Assembly (NCBI GenBank): GCA_031290625.1
Contig: JAITND010000020.1
Span: forward strand, 1 to 58,399
DNA from: Endomicrobium sp.
GTDB lineage: Bacteria > Elusimicrobiota > Endomicrobiia > Endomicrobiales > Endomicrobiaceae
Direction: 5' to 3'
DNA: 58,399 nucleotides
Part shown: positions 49,748 to 58,399 of the stretch, piece after piece
How positions within the stretch are numbered: the stretch's first letter is position 1
Layout of the letters: each line of letters begins with the position of its first letter
Position numbers and translations under genes: made by a program
The notes under the pieces: generated by a model
What the model was told of the DNA's origin: nothing
The model's input: the letters and a program-made list of their open reading frames with translations, nothing else
The model's database searches: none

Positions 49748-50793
49748 AGTTCTTTAACCGCTTTTTCTATTGTTGCGACTGCCAATTCAACGGCAGACTC
49801 TATGTCTTTTATATTAAACACAGAAGAAGGAGCGTGAATATATCTTGTAGGAATGCTCAATATTCCCGTAAGAATTCCTTCTCTGTTTGCGTAAATTGAG
49901 GCGCCATCTGTCATTCCTCCGTCAATAATGTCTATTTGATGGGCAATATTATTTTTTGCCGCGGCTTCCAGCATAATCTTACGCACTTTATGCGGAACTA
50001 TCGTTCCTCTTCCGGAAGCTTCCATTATTGTTATAGCCGCTCCTTTGCCCAGTTTCAACGCTGAAACTTTTTCTTCTATTTCAGGCATGTCGCCTGCTAT
50101 TGTGGTGTCTATTATAAGAGCAAAGTCAGGGTTCACTTTAAACGAAGAAGTTTTTCCGCCTTTAAGACCAACTTCTTCCTGCGCTGTAGCGCAAGCATAA
50201 AATTCTGCATCTAACCCTTTTATTTTTGAAAGAGCTTCCATAACTTTAACCATAGCGTAGCAGCTTATTCTGTTGTCTGCGGCTTTGCCGTAAAAAAAGT
50301 CTCCATGCAAAACTCCGGCATTAGGTTCAAATATTATTTGGTCGCCAATATCCAAAACTTTTAAGACTTCTTCTCTTGACGAAAGTCCTATATCTATAAA
50401 CATGGTAGTGTGTTTGGTCGGCTGTTTTGATTCTTCGGCAGTCATCAAATGAGGAGGTTTCGTGCCTAATATGCCTTTTATATGCTCGCTTTTTTTGTTA
50501 ATAATTTCTACGAGTTTACCCGGAAGAATAGAATCGTTTATTCCGCCAACTTTAATGAAATATATATACCCTTTTTCGTTTACATGTTTTACAACCATGC
50601 CAATTTCGTCCATGTGGGCGGCTATCATTATTTTCTTTTTGCCTTTTCCTAATTTGCCGATAACGTTTCCGAAGTTATCTGTTTCAACAGAACTGCAAGT
50701 TTTTGACAAAGCGTCGGTCATTATTTTTGCGGCATTTTCTTCATATCCTGAAATGCCGTCAGACATCAACAAATCTTTTAAAAGTTTTTCCAT
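49744..50793 (-). CDS. M42-family aminopeptidase
   Basis: AAHMDEIGMVV, KAADNRISCYAMV, ATAQEEVGLKGG, IDTTIAGDMPE. Confidence 0.93.
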   Translation of the reverse strand: MEKLLKDLLMSDGISGYEENAAKIMTDALSKTCSSVETDNFGNVIGKLGKGKKKIMIAAHMDEIGMVVKHVNEKGYIYFIKVGGINDSILPGKLVEIINKKSEHIKGILGTKPPHLMTAEESKQPTKHTTMFIDIGLSSREEVLKVLDIGDQIIFEPNAGVLHGDFFYGKAADNRISCYAMVKVMEALSKIKGLDAEFYACATAQEEVGLKGGKTSSFKVNPDFALIIDTTIAGDMPEIEEKVSALKLGKGAAITIMEASGRGTIVPHKVRKIMLEAAAKNNIAHQIDIIDGGMTDGASIYANREGILTGILSIPTRYIHAPSSVFNIKDIESAVELAVATIEKAVKEL

Positions 50794-52035
50794 TTATTTC
50801 TCCGAGATATTTTTTATCGCATTTATTCTGTCAAGAACAGGAGGGTGCGAATATTCTAAAAATACTTTTAATTTATGAGGGCGCAGATTAGAAAGATTGT
50901 CCACTGAAAGTTTCTTTAAAGCGTTTATCATATCTTGGGGGTGTTTGTAAGTTGTTACGGCGTAAGCGTCGGCGGCATACTCATATTTCCTTGATAAACA
51001 GCTTGATATCGTTGACAACGCAAACGACATAGGCGCATATAAGAAAGCAAAAAATATAACGCCTGCATATACTGGTTGAGCGTCCATAAGGAAAGCCTTA
51101 TAAAGCCAAGCCTCGTTTATAAAAAGCGATAGGATAAACAGCATGACGCCCATAGATACAAAAGACAATAGCATCTGTTTTATTATGTGTCCAAGTTTGA
51201 AATGACCCATTTCATGAGCCAACACGCTTGTTAATTCTTCCGCCGTGTGTTTTTGTATAAGCGTATCAAACAAAACTATTCTTCTTGACCTGCCAAATCC
51301 TGTGAAGAAAGCGTTTGATTTGGTGGAGCGTTTAGAATTATCCATTTTAAACAAACCTTTCATTTTAAAATTTTCTTTCTTTGCGTATTCTTCAACAGAT
51401 TTTTTAAGTTCGCTGTCTTCTAATGGCGTATATTTATTAAACAAAGGCATTACAACTATCGGATATATAAAAGTTACAAAAAGCTCAAAAGCCGTTATTG
51501 CCGCAAAAGCATACAACCATGCATAATGCGCAATATTTGAAAATAGCCATACTAGTACGGAAAACGGCGCGCCTGATATTATTCCGTTTATAATAAGAGA
51601 TTTCAAAAAATCGGATGTAAACGTTTTAATGTTCATTTTGTTAAAACCGAACTTTTCTTCTATTACAAATGTTGAATAAGCTAAAAACGGCAAATCTACA
51701 ATTTCGCAAATCAAATACAAAATGCCTGCAAATGCCAACCCTGTCAGAACTGTTCCAAATCCAAGAGAAACGGCTATAGAATTTATATAGTTAAAACCGC
51801 CCGCAACTATAAAAGCAATTTGTAGAACCAAAATGAATGCGGAAGAAAATATTGCAAATTTTGTATTGTCTTTAAGATAGCTTTGAGCTTTGGCGTATTT
51901 TTCTTTATCAAAAAAACCTTCAAATTCTTGAGGAATAACGGGTGAAATGTTTTTTAAATTCAGTAAATCCGATATTGTTTCAATTAAATATACCGCAACT
52001 ACAAAAGACAACACTAGACATGTAAAAATGTTCAT
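50794..52035 (-). CDS. M48-family CAAX/Ste24-like zinc endopeptidase
   Basis: Polytopic; VLAHEMGHFKLGH, EYAADAYAV. Confidence 0.92.
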   Translation of the reverse strand: MNIFTCLVLSFVVAVYLIETISDLLNLKNISPVIPQEFEGFFDKEKYAKAQSYLKDNTKFAIFSSAFILVLQIAFIVAGGFNYINSIAVSLGFGTVLTGLAFAGILYLICEIVDLPFLAYSTFVIEEKFGFNKMNIKTFTSDFLKSLIINGIISGAPFSVLVWLFSNIAHYAWLYAFAAITAFELFVTFIYPIVVMPLFNKYTPLEDSELKKSVEEYAKKENFKMKGLFKMDNSKRSTKSNAFFTGFGRSRRIVLFDTLIQKHTAEELTSVLAHEMGHFKLGHIIKQMLLSFVSMGVMLFILSLFINEAWLYKAFLMDAQPVYAGVIFFAFLYAPMSFALSTISSCLSRKYEYAADAYAVTTYKHPQDMINALKKLSVDNLSNLRPHKLKVFLEYSHPPVLDRINAIKNISEK

Positions 52036-52207
52036 TAGTTTTCTCCGGAAAAAGTTGGCTTAATTATACTATTTTTACTTTAAAATGATATAATCGTCTT
52101 AGTTGCAAAAATATTACAATCTTTATGTAAAACTCTTATTTATTGGCGAATATGTTAATTGAGAGCATAGTGTGTTGAACCTATGTTCGTTGTTGCGTTG
52201 AAAGTAG

Positions 52208-52240
52208 CTCGTCATTCCGTTGAAAAACGGAATCTCTTAG
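52208..52240 (+). repeat. Interspersed CGTCATTCC...GGAATCT repeat
   Basis: ctcgtcattccgttgaaaaacggaatctct. Confidence 0.5.
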
Positions 52241-52337
52241 TATTTAAACTATTCCCCAATACTTCGAGGAGATGATATAGTCTAAGTCGCAGCTTTGCTC
52301 AGTTTATAAACTCGGTTAAAGAATATAGGATAAATAT

Positions 52338-53144
52338 ATGAACGAATTAGTTGTCACTTTTTACAATGTTGGTCACGGAAATTGCACCCATATAACAACT
52401 CCAAAAGGATGGCATATTTTAGTTGATGTTGGCAGTTCAGAGGAATGTAGTATAAGTCAATATCTCAGGAAAAGTGGTGTTGAATCAATTGAAATGCTGC
52501 ATATAACGCATACTCATAAAGATCACTTGTACGATTTGCCAACTCTGAAAGAAATAGGATTGTCGCCAAGAGTATTCAGTAGAGATAAAAGAGCTTTCCC
52601 GGTTACTCATTTATATGACGCATCGCAGAAGAGTAAGCTAGGGGAAAAATCATTCCTGCCATCGCACCCACCGCAATGTCAAGATGAAAAAATACAGCAA
52701 GCTGCGAATGATTTTATTTCCTTGTTTTCTCTAATGGCAATTGGAGTGATTTACATGATAGGGTTAATAATCAACAGAGTATCTTCGATAATTATAGAAG
52801 ACTTCTTAATCAAGTGGAAACCGCTCGATGAAAGAGACTACGGCGATTTTAATAATGCTCGTAAGGAAAATCCATTTCTTTATACTCTTTCTAGAGAATA
52901 CGCCCTATCAAGAGGGAATTTGGCATTATGGCTGATCATAACAGTTATTTCAATAATTTCGCTTATAACAAACACTAAAACATCATTTTCGTTTTGCCAA
53001 ATTTTATTATTCATAATGTTGAGTTCATTCGTGACATACGTCTTTTTTCGCTCTATGAGGAAATTTTCACAAAAAATAAATGTTATCGTTAAAAATTTCA
53101 AACAAAGTAACAAAGGGATAAAACCAATTTCTGCCAAACAGTAA
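52338..53144 (+). CDS. Truncated MBL-fold N-terminus joined to a multi-TM domain
   Basis: VTFYNVGHGNCTHITTPKGWHILVDVGSS...HITHTHKDHL, then three hydrophobic segments (MAIGVIYMIGLII, LALWLIITVISIISLI, ILLFIMLSSFVTYVFF). Confidence 0.65.
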   Translation: MNELVVTFYNVGHGNCTHITTPKGWHILVDVGSSEECSISQYLRKSGVESIEMLHITHTHKDHLYDLPTLKEIGLSPRVFSRDKRAFPVTHLYDASQKSKLGEKSFLPSHPPQCQDEKIQQAANDFISLFSLMAIGVIYMIGLIINRVSSIIIEDFLIKWKPLDERDYGDFNNARKENPFLYTLSREYALSRGNLALWLIITVISIISLITNTKTSFSFCQILLFIMLSSFVTYVFFRSMRKFSQKINVIVKNFKQSNKGIKPISAKQ

Positions 53145-53163
53145 AAGTGAGTTAAGGAACAAA

Positions 53164-53726
53164 ATGCGCGAAATAGAATCTAGTATAAAATTGTTGGCAG
53201 ACAAATATTCAAATACTCTCGCTCAACAGATAAAATCAAGAACAGACGAAATGCAAAATGACGACAAGTCTTATTATTTAATATATGAGATTTTGAGGAT
53301 AGATAGAAAAGAAGGCGAGCTAATAGATTTGTATCAAAACAAAGGTCGGTTTCTATACAAGTATGCAGGTTCTTTCCTAGAAGAAGCGACAATTCTATGT
53401 TTAAAAAATAAATTTCCATATGCGCAGGAAAAGGTTAGAATCAAGAATAGTCTTACACAAAGACCTAAGACGATTGAGATTGTTTGATTGATAATAATGC
53501 ATTTGAAATTAAGTGGAGAGATGCGACGACAGATGGAGATCGCATAACAAAAGAACATACTCGTATCAAAGTTATTCAGAAATATGGCTATAAACCAATA
53601 AGACTAATGTTTTATGAACCTAATAGGGAACAAGCCATTAAAGTTCAAGAAACGCTAAAGACGATATATCTCGGCGTAAGCGGAAATTATTATGTTGGAA
53701 ACGCAGCTCGGAAATATGTTAAATAG
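53164..53726 (+). pseudogene. ApaLI-like type II restriction endonuclease, one frameshift
   Basis: Two overlapping ORFs at 53164-53487 and 53484-53726; FEIKWRDATTDGDRITKEHTRIKVIQKYGYKPIRLMFYEPNREQAIKVQETL; shift at GTTTGATTG. Confidence 0.8.
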
Positions 53727-53794
53727 TATACGAATATTGATTTAAAACAGGTTCTTAACAATATCGTCAAGAGTAAACAAAACGAGGATAAAAC

Positions 53795-54680
53795 ATGACT
53801 CTGCTGTTAGGCGATTGTAGAGATAAGTTAAATGAGATAAGCGATAATTCGGCGGATGTAATCTACTTGGATCCGCCGTTTTATACTCAAAAGATACATG
53901 CTTTGAAAAATAGAAACGATTCTAAAGAGTATAGTTTCAATGACGTTTGGGAAAATTTAGATGACTATTTAACTTTTATAAAACAAGTTTTATTTCAATT
54001 GCAGCGTGTTCTGAAGGATAGCGGGAGTATATTCCTTCATTGCGATAGATATGCCTGTCAATCATCTACGCATACTGTTAGATGAGGTTTTTGGAATAGA
54101 TAATTTCCAAAGCGAAATAGTCTGGAGTTACAAAAGATGGTCAAATTCAAAAAAGGGGTTGCTCAACGGTCATCAAAATATTCTTTTTTATAGCAAGACA
54201 AAAAATTTTAAATTCAATGGCATATACATTCGGCGGCTAAATGAGTTAATAAAAACTGAATCAGCTCTATTGAAGAACGGTGTAGGTAGTTATATTAACA
54301 AAACAGAAAAAGAACTGAGTATACTTAAGGCTATGATGCTATTGCTGTCCATAGAAATACTGGTATAGATGGATTTCTGAAAAAGCAGTATGGATGATAA
54401 ACCGATTCCAATCAAAATACAAAAAAACACCGAAACATTGAGTGAAGCAAAAACAAAATTATTAAAAGCTTATAAAAATAAAAAGGTTAACTGCTGTATT
54501 TTGGTAAGAACTAATAATTTTGAAAGTACCTTTCTCTTTGAGCAAGAAGAGAAATGTTATATTTTAGTCATTGATGCCTATGATTTGACGATTAGAAATA
54601 TGATTTGACGATTAGAAATTGGTTTAAGTCAAATACTGAAAAACATGATATTATAAATATATACGCAAGACAGCGTTGAC
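53795..54680 (+). pseudogene. Cognate DNA methyltransferase, multiply frameshifted
   Basis: VIYLDPPFYTQKIHALKNR, SGSIFLHCDRYA|VNHLRILLDEVFGIDNFQSEIVWSYKRW, GIDGFLKKQY|MDDKPIPIKIQKNTETLSEAK. Confidence 0.85.
54581..54619. repeat. 20-bp tandem duplication
   Basis: tgatttgacgattagaaata x2 (second copy 19/20). Confidence 0.9.
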
Positions 54681-54764
54681 AATTTGGGGACTCATGATAA
54701 CAGTATCGCTCTTTTGATGAAGGATCTAAACTTGACGAAAAAACTTTAAATAACAGCGTTTTAT

Positions 54765-55409
54765 ATGGGAAAAATGAATAAAGGGATTTTTGTTACAATT
54801 GAAGGCGGCGAAGGCTCGGGCAAAACTACTCAATCGCGTCTGTTGAAAGACTATCTTGAGAATCTTGGACGTAAAGTTTTATTCACGCGAGAGCCTGGCG
54901 GGACAGTTTTTGCCGAAAGTATCCGCAAAATTTTGTTAAGTCCGAACTCTCGCCCTGTTCCTCTAAGCGAACTGTTTTTGTATGAGGCGGCAAGGGCGCA
55001 GCATATGGAAGAATTTGTTATTCCTGCGTTAAAAGCGGGCAAAGTTGTTATATGCGATAGGTTTACAGACGCGACAGTCGCTTATCAGGGATATGGCAGA
55101 AATTTGGACTTAAAACTTATAAATCTGCTTAATAAAAAAGCGACGTTTGGAGTATCGCCGAAGTTGACTGTATATCTTGATATTGACCCTAAAAAAGGTT
55201 TAAATAAGGCAAAAATTTTAGATAAAGAGTTTTACGGCTCAGACGGCGACAGAATAGAAAGAGAATCTGTTTTATTCCATAACAATGTCAGAAAAGGATA
55301 TTTAAGCCAAGCGAAGAAATGTCCTAAAAGAATAAAGGTTATAAAGACTCAAAGTACGCCGTTAAAAACGCACACGCTTATAAGAAAATATTTAGACGCG
55401 GTATTGTAA
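54765..55409 (+). CDS. tmk: Thymidylate kinase
   Basis: FVTIEGGEGSGKTTQSRLLKDYL, FTREPGGT, CDRFTDATVAYQGYGR. Confidence 0.95.
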   Translation: MGKMNKGIFVTIEGGEGSGKTTQSRLLKDYLENLGRKVLFTREPGGTVFAESIRKILLSPNSRPVPLSELFLYEAARAQHMEEFVIPALKAGKVVICDRFTDATVAYQGYGRNLDLKLINLLNKKATFGVSPKLTVYLDIDPKKGLNKAKILDKEFYGSDGDRIERESVLFHNNVRKGYLSQAKKCPKRIKVIKTQSTPLKTHTLIRKYLDAVL

Positions 55410-56347
55410 TGTTTGAAAATATACTTGGACAGCAAAAAGTTAAGAAAATACTTTCAAGTCAAATAAAAAGCGGAAAAATAGCCCGCGCTTACATATTTAT
55501 GGGTCAAGACGGCGTCGGCAAACGTTTGACGGCGTCGGAATTGGCTAAAGTTCTTAATTGTACGACAAGCGATTTTCTCAAAGGCGAAGCTGTCTCTTGC
55601 GAGGGATGTTCTTCGTGCGAGAAGATAAATAAAAACATACATCCCGATGTTCATTTTGTGGATTTTGTAAAACAAGCCGAGCTTGAAGGCGGCGATTTAG
55701 ATAAACAAAAAATAATAAAAATAGAAACTATACGTTATATGCAAAAAGAGGTATTCACAAAGATACATGAAGGCAAGTGGAAAGTTTTTGTAATAGAGCC
55801 TGCCGAGAAAATGAATACAGCGGCTGCAAATTCTTTATTGAAAACTCTTGAAGAGCCTCCGGAAAATACAATTATAATTTTGCTTGCAAGACATAAAGAA
55901 ACGATACCTAAGACAATAATTTCCAGATCCCAGACGTTGTTTTTTCAACCGTTAAGCACCGATATTATATCAACTTGGCTTATATTGAATTGTTCGCTAG
56001 ATTCAAACAGAGCAAAAGAAATAGCTGAGTTAAGCGAAGGCTCTCTTGAAAACGCAAAAAGATTAATGGATGAGAAAGAAGTCAAAGGTTTCTCTTTGTG
56101 GCGTAAATTAAGAACTCAAAAACTTTATATTTCTGACATCCTTGAATTGTCAAAAAATACTGCAAGATCCGGAGCTTTAGAATGCGTGGACGCAATGACG
56201 GCGGAAGCGAAAAAAGAATTTAGAATTTATCCTAAAGAAGTTGCTCCTGCTTTGGAGCTTTTAAATAATTCAAGAGCATTACTTTTAAAAAACGTAAATG
56301 CTCAAACAGTCTTGGACAACTTGTTTTTTGATTTGCAGGCTTTGTAA
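55409..56347 (+). CDS. holB: DNA polymerase III delta' subunit
   Basis: ILGQQKVKKILSSQIKSGKIARAYIFMGQDGVGKRLTASELAKVLNC, NSLLKTLEEPPENTIIIL. Confidence 0.9.
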   Translation: MFENILGQQKVKKILSSQIKSGKIARAYIFMGQDGVGKRLTASELAKVLNCTTSDFLKGEAVSCEGCSSCEKINKNIHPDVHFVDFVKQAELEGGDLDKQKIIKIETIRYMQKEVFTKIHEGKWKVFVIEPAEKMNTAAANSLLKTLEEPPENTIIILLARHKETIPKTIISRSQTLFFQPLSTDIISTWLILNCSLDSNRAKEIAELSEGSLENAKRLMDEKEVKGFSLWRKLRTQKLYISDILELSKNTARSGALECVDAMTAEAKKEFRIYPKEVAPALELLNNSRALLLKNVNAQTVLDNLFFDLQAL

Positions 56348-56562
56348 ACGATAACACCTGATATATGTTATATCTTTTTTTAACATGTCAAGTCCTTTCA
56401 AAATCAATCTTGTGAAATTTTCATGAAACTTTTGGACAATCTAGCCGATATTGAAGACTAATCCAATTTCCTTGTCCTGACTTGAACACCAATCTGCCCA
56501 AAACCTGCCAGCTTCTTCCAAAGGCAGGGTACACTTTATCCCCCTGAACTTTATATGCTCTG

Positions 56563-56874
56563 CTATGTTAGGATACGACGCTTCGCTTGCAGTCTATTTA
56601 AAAAACAATCTAATCGCAATAATATAAATAATGCCAATACCACATCCATTCTGCATGGTTGCTTTATCCCGTTATTTTGTAAATATTTAATAAATTGTTT
56701 TATAGCTCTATAATATGTTTCTATGGTTTTTGGCTTGCTATCGATAAATGAAGTGAACTTATCAAGTAAATCTTGAATAATAATGTAGGGTTGCGCTATT
56801 TGCGCTCCGCCGCTCGCTTCGGTTATTGTTTGCAATTGTTGTATGTTATACATATACTTTATACACAATTGCAT
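56563..56874 (-). pseudogene. Tyrosine recombinase/integrase N-terminal (SAM-like) fragment
   Basis: LLDKFTSFIDSKPKTIETYYRAIKQFIKYLQNNGI; catalytic domain absent. Confidence 0.65.
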
Positions 56875-56916
56875 TTATATATACCTATGCTACGCTTGTC
56901 AAGCGTTGTTTCGCAT

Positions 56917-57560
56917 ATGCTAAAGTCATTTGCAGATGAAGAAGCGAAATGGATTTGGAGTAGAGAATTTTCAAAAAGAATACCTCTACAAATACAAAGA
57001 ATAGCTTTACGTAAACTGATTATTATAAACGTAGCGATAAATTTACGTGATTTACAAATTCCACCATTAAATAGATTGGAAGACCTTCAGGGCAATAGAA
57101 AAGAAAAATACTCTATACGAATAAACAATCAGCGGCGAATATCTTTTGTATGGAAAGATGGAAATGCTTTTGAAGTTCAAATGGAGCTAATATGCTATCG
57201 GAAATTTTGCAAACATTATTTAGCTGCGTCGTTGTAAGGGCGATGGCGTATTCCAACTGCGTAAAAGGGTTGTCAGACAATCCTGAAGTTATCGCCGAGG
57301 CTGTTGTAGACGCTATCCTTTTACTATTGACGATTTCTATGTCTACTAAATGGAGCTAACATGGTAGGAATAATTTTTAAGGTGTGTTTTTGGATTTATA
57401 TTTTTACATCACTAGCTCCGCGCGAAGAGTTTTGGGGATATATCCAGCAGTTGGGGAAGAGACGCTGAATAATTGGTTTTAAGAGAGAAAGAGTACGATG
57501 TTTTTATACAGAAAGCGGGCGTCGTCGTTGTGGATAAAAAAGAAAAATAGTAGACTATCA
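56917..57560 (+). pseudogene. higB: HigB-like toxin split by a ~350-bp insertion
   Basis: MLKSFADEEAKWIWSREFSKRIPLQIQRIALRKL...NRLEDLQGNRKEKYSIRINNQRRISFVWKDGNAFEVQ; C-terminal KIVDYH* reappears at ~57.55 kb. Confidence 0.75.
57191..57359 (+). other. Small ORF within the higB insertion
   Basis: MLSEILQTLFSCVVVRAMAYSNCVKGLSDNPEVIAEAVVDAILLLLTISMSTKWS*. Confidence 0.35.
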
Positions 57561-57574
57561 TTAAGGATGAAGAA

Positions 57575-57826
57575 ATGAAAATACCAGTAGTAGCGCCTTG
57601 AGAAATTTTGCAAGAGGAATTTTTAACGCCTTTGGGTATAAGAGCATATAGGTTGGCAAAAGAGACAAAAATGCCTATGACAAGAGCGGCGGAAATATTA
57701 AAGGGGATACGTACAATAACAATGGATACCGCTTTGAGACTGTCTAAATATTTTGGCAACAGAGTTGACTTTTGGATAGGCATTCAAAACGAATACGACA
57801 TAAGAATAGAAAAAGTATCTTTATAA
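57575..57826 (+). pseudogene. higA: HigA-like XRE antitoxin with premature TGA
   Basis: MKIPVVAP*EILQEEFLTPLGIRAYRLAKETKMPMTRAAEILKGIRTITMDTALRLSKYFGNRVDFWIGIQNEYDI. Confidence 0.8.
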
Positions 57827-58061
57827 AAGCAATTAGATGGAATTAACCCGATGACATCGTCAAATTGAAAAGGTTCTGGCGTTTATCATATCCAACAATT
57901 GGGTGTTGGAACAAATAAATATAAAAAACTAATTCAAAAAGAGTTTCCCGAATGAGAGTATTTTAAATGATAAAAATATAAGTTAGTCTAGGCAAACTGC
58001 TTGAAATAAAAGTAAAAACAGAGTAAACCCTAGGTTTACCTTATTATACTAAGGAAACAAC

Positions 58062-58399
58062 ATGAATAGGGCGGAAGCGAAAGAATACATCAACGCCCAC
58101 CCGGATGTACATTTTCAAGAGGCAAAGAAAACGGGATATTATTGTATGTTCTATATGTGAAAACGGAAGCGGTAAAGACGGTGCGGGAATAACGGAAAAT
58201 CCGCAAAATAAAGGGAACTATAAATGCTTTAAGTGTGGGGAGTGTGGCGACGTGTTGCATTTCATTGGAAAAGAATTTGGATTAAGAGATTTTAAAGATA
58301 TATTAAATAGAGGCATTGAACTGTATAGTATTGTTATTGAAGGAGCTAATTATAAAGGACATACTACAGCGAGTAAAGCAAGCAAAAGCAAGCAAGAAA
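58062..58399 (+). pseudogene. Phage/plasmid-type primase zinc-finger N-terminus, frameshifted, runs off the window
   Basis: MNRAEAKEYINAHPDVHFQEAKKTGYYC..CSICENGSGKDGAGITENPQNKGNYKCFKCGECGDVLHFIGKEFGLRDFKDILN. Confidence 0.75.

Noticed and set aside
1534-57783. Most minus-strand ORFs of 60-200 aa lying opposite pur, pyr, aro and other genes (e.g. 4929-5420, 8023-8385, 14411-14998)
   Set aside because: Fully antisense to strongly supported genes, no RBS context or recognisable motifs; treated as chance open frames.
1-58399. CRISPR array
   Set aside because: No regularly spaced identical repeats with unique spacers seen; the 6.2 kb repeat is degenerate, short and lacks spacers.

Overview
AT-rich bacterial window. 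Gene content, low GC and the many half-decayed genes suggest a reduced-genome symbiont of the Endomicrobium/Elusimicrobiota type; this is inference, not tested. The left part (1.5-25.7 kb) is a dense, intact, collinear plus-strand biosynthesis supercluster: purCSLQ-purDE-pyrRBCK-[zinc ribbon/MTase/REase]-pyrDF-lysE-like-pyrE-gltS-purMNB-aroCK-(secreted protein)-accA-fba. The RM-like module sits inside the pyrimidine genes. From ~26 kb the window alternates intact genes (response regulator, tRNA-Val, Pif1-like helicase, gpmA, FtsH-like protease, acyl-CoA synthetase, pta, amidohydrolase, MBL/M42/M48 block, tmk-holB) with decayed genes: trpC, a histidine kinase, a ~3.5 kb OmpA-domain outer-membrane protein, two paralogous lipoproteins, cysK, XRE-cupin, RhuM-like, an ApaLI-like RM system, higBA, an integrase and a phage-type primase. 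The most unusual signals are: (1) a family of small Sec-secreted or membrane peptides in which at least four genes carry a single small indel inside the signal peptide, one of them an exact 10-bp tandem duplication (candidate contingency/slippage loci, or parallel decay); (2) a 552-aa orphan protein with a HEPN-like C-terminus in an accessory island; (3) a truncated MBL-fold/multi-TM hybrid next to an RM remnant; (4) a tandem-duplicated PurS. No CRISPR array and no rRNA were seen.
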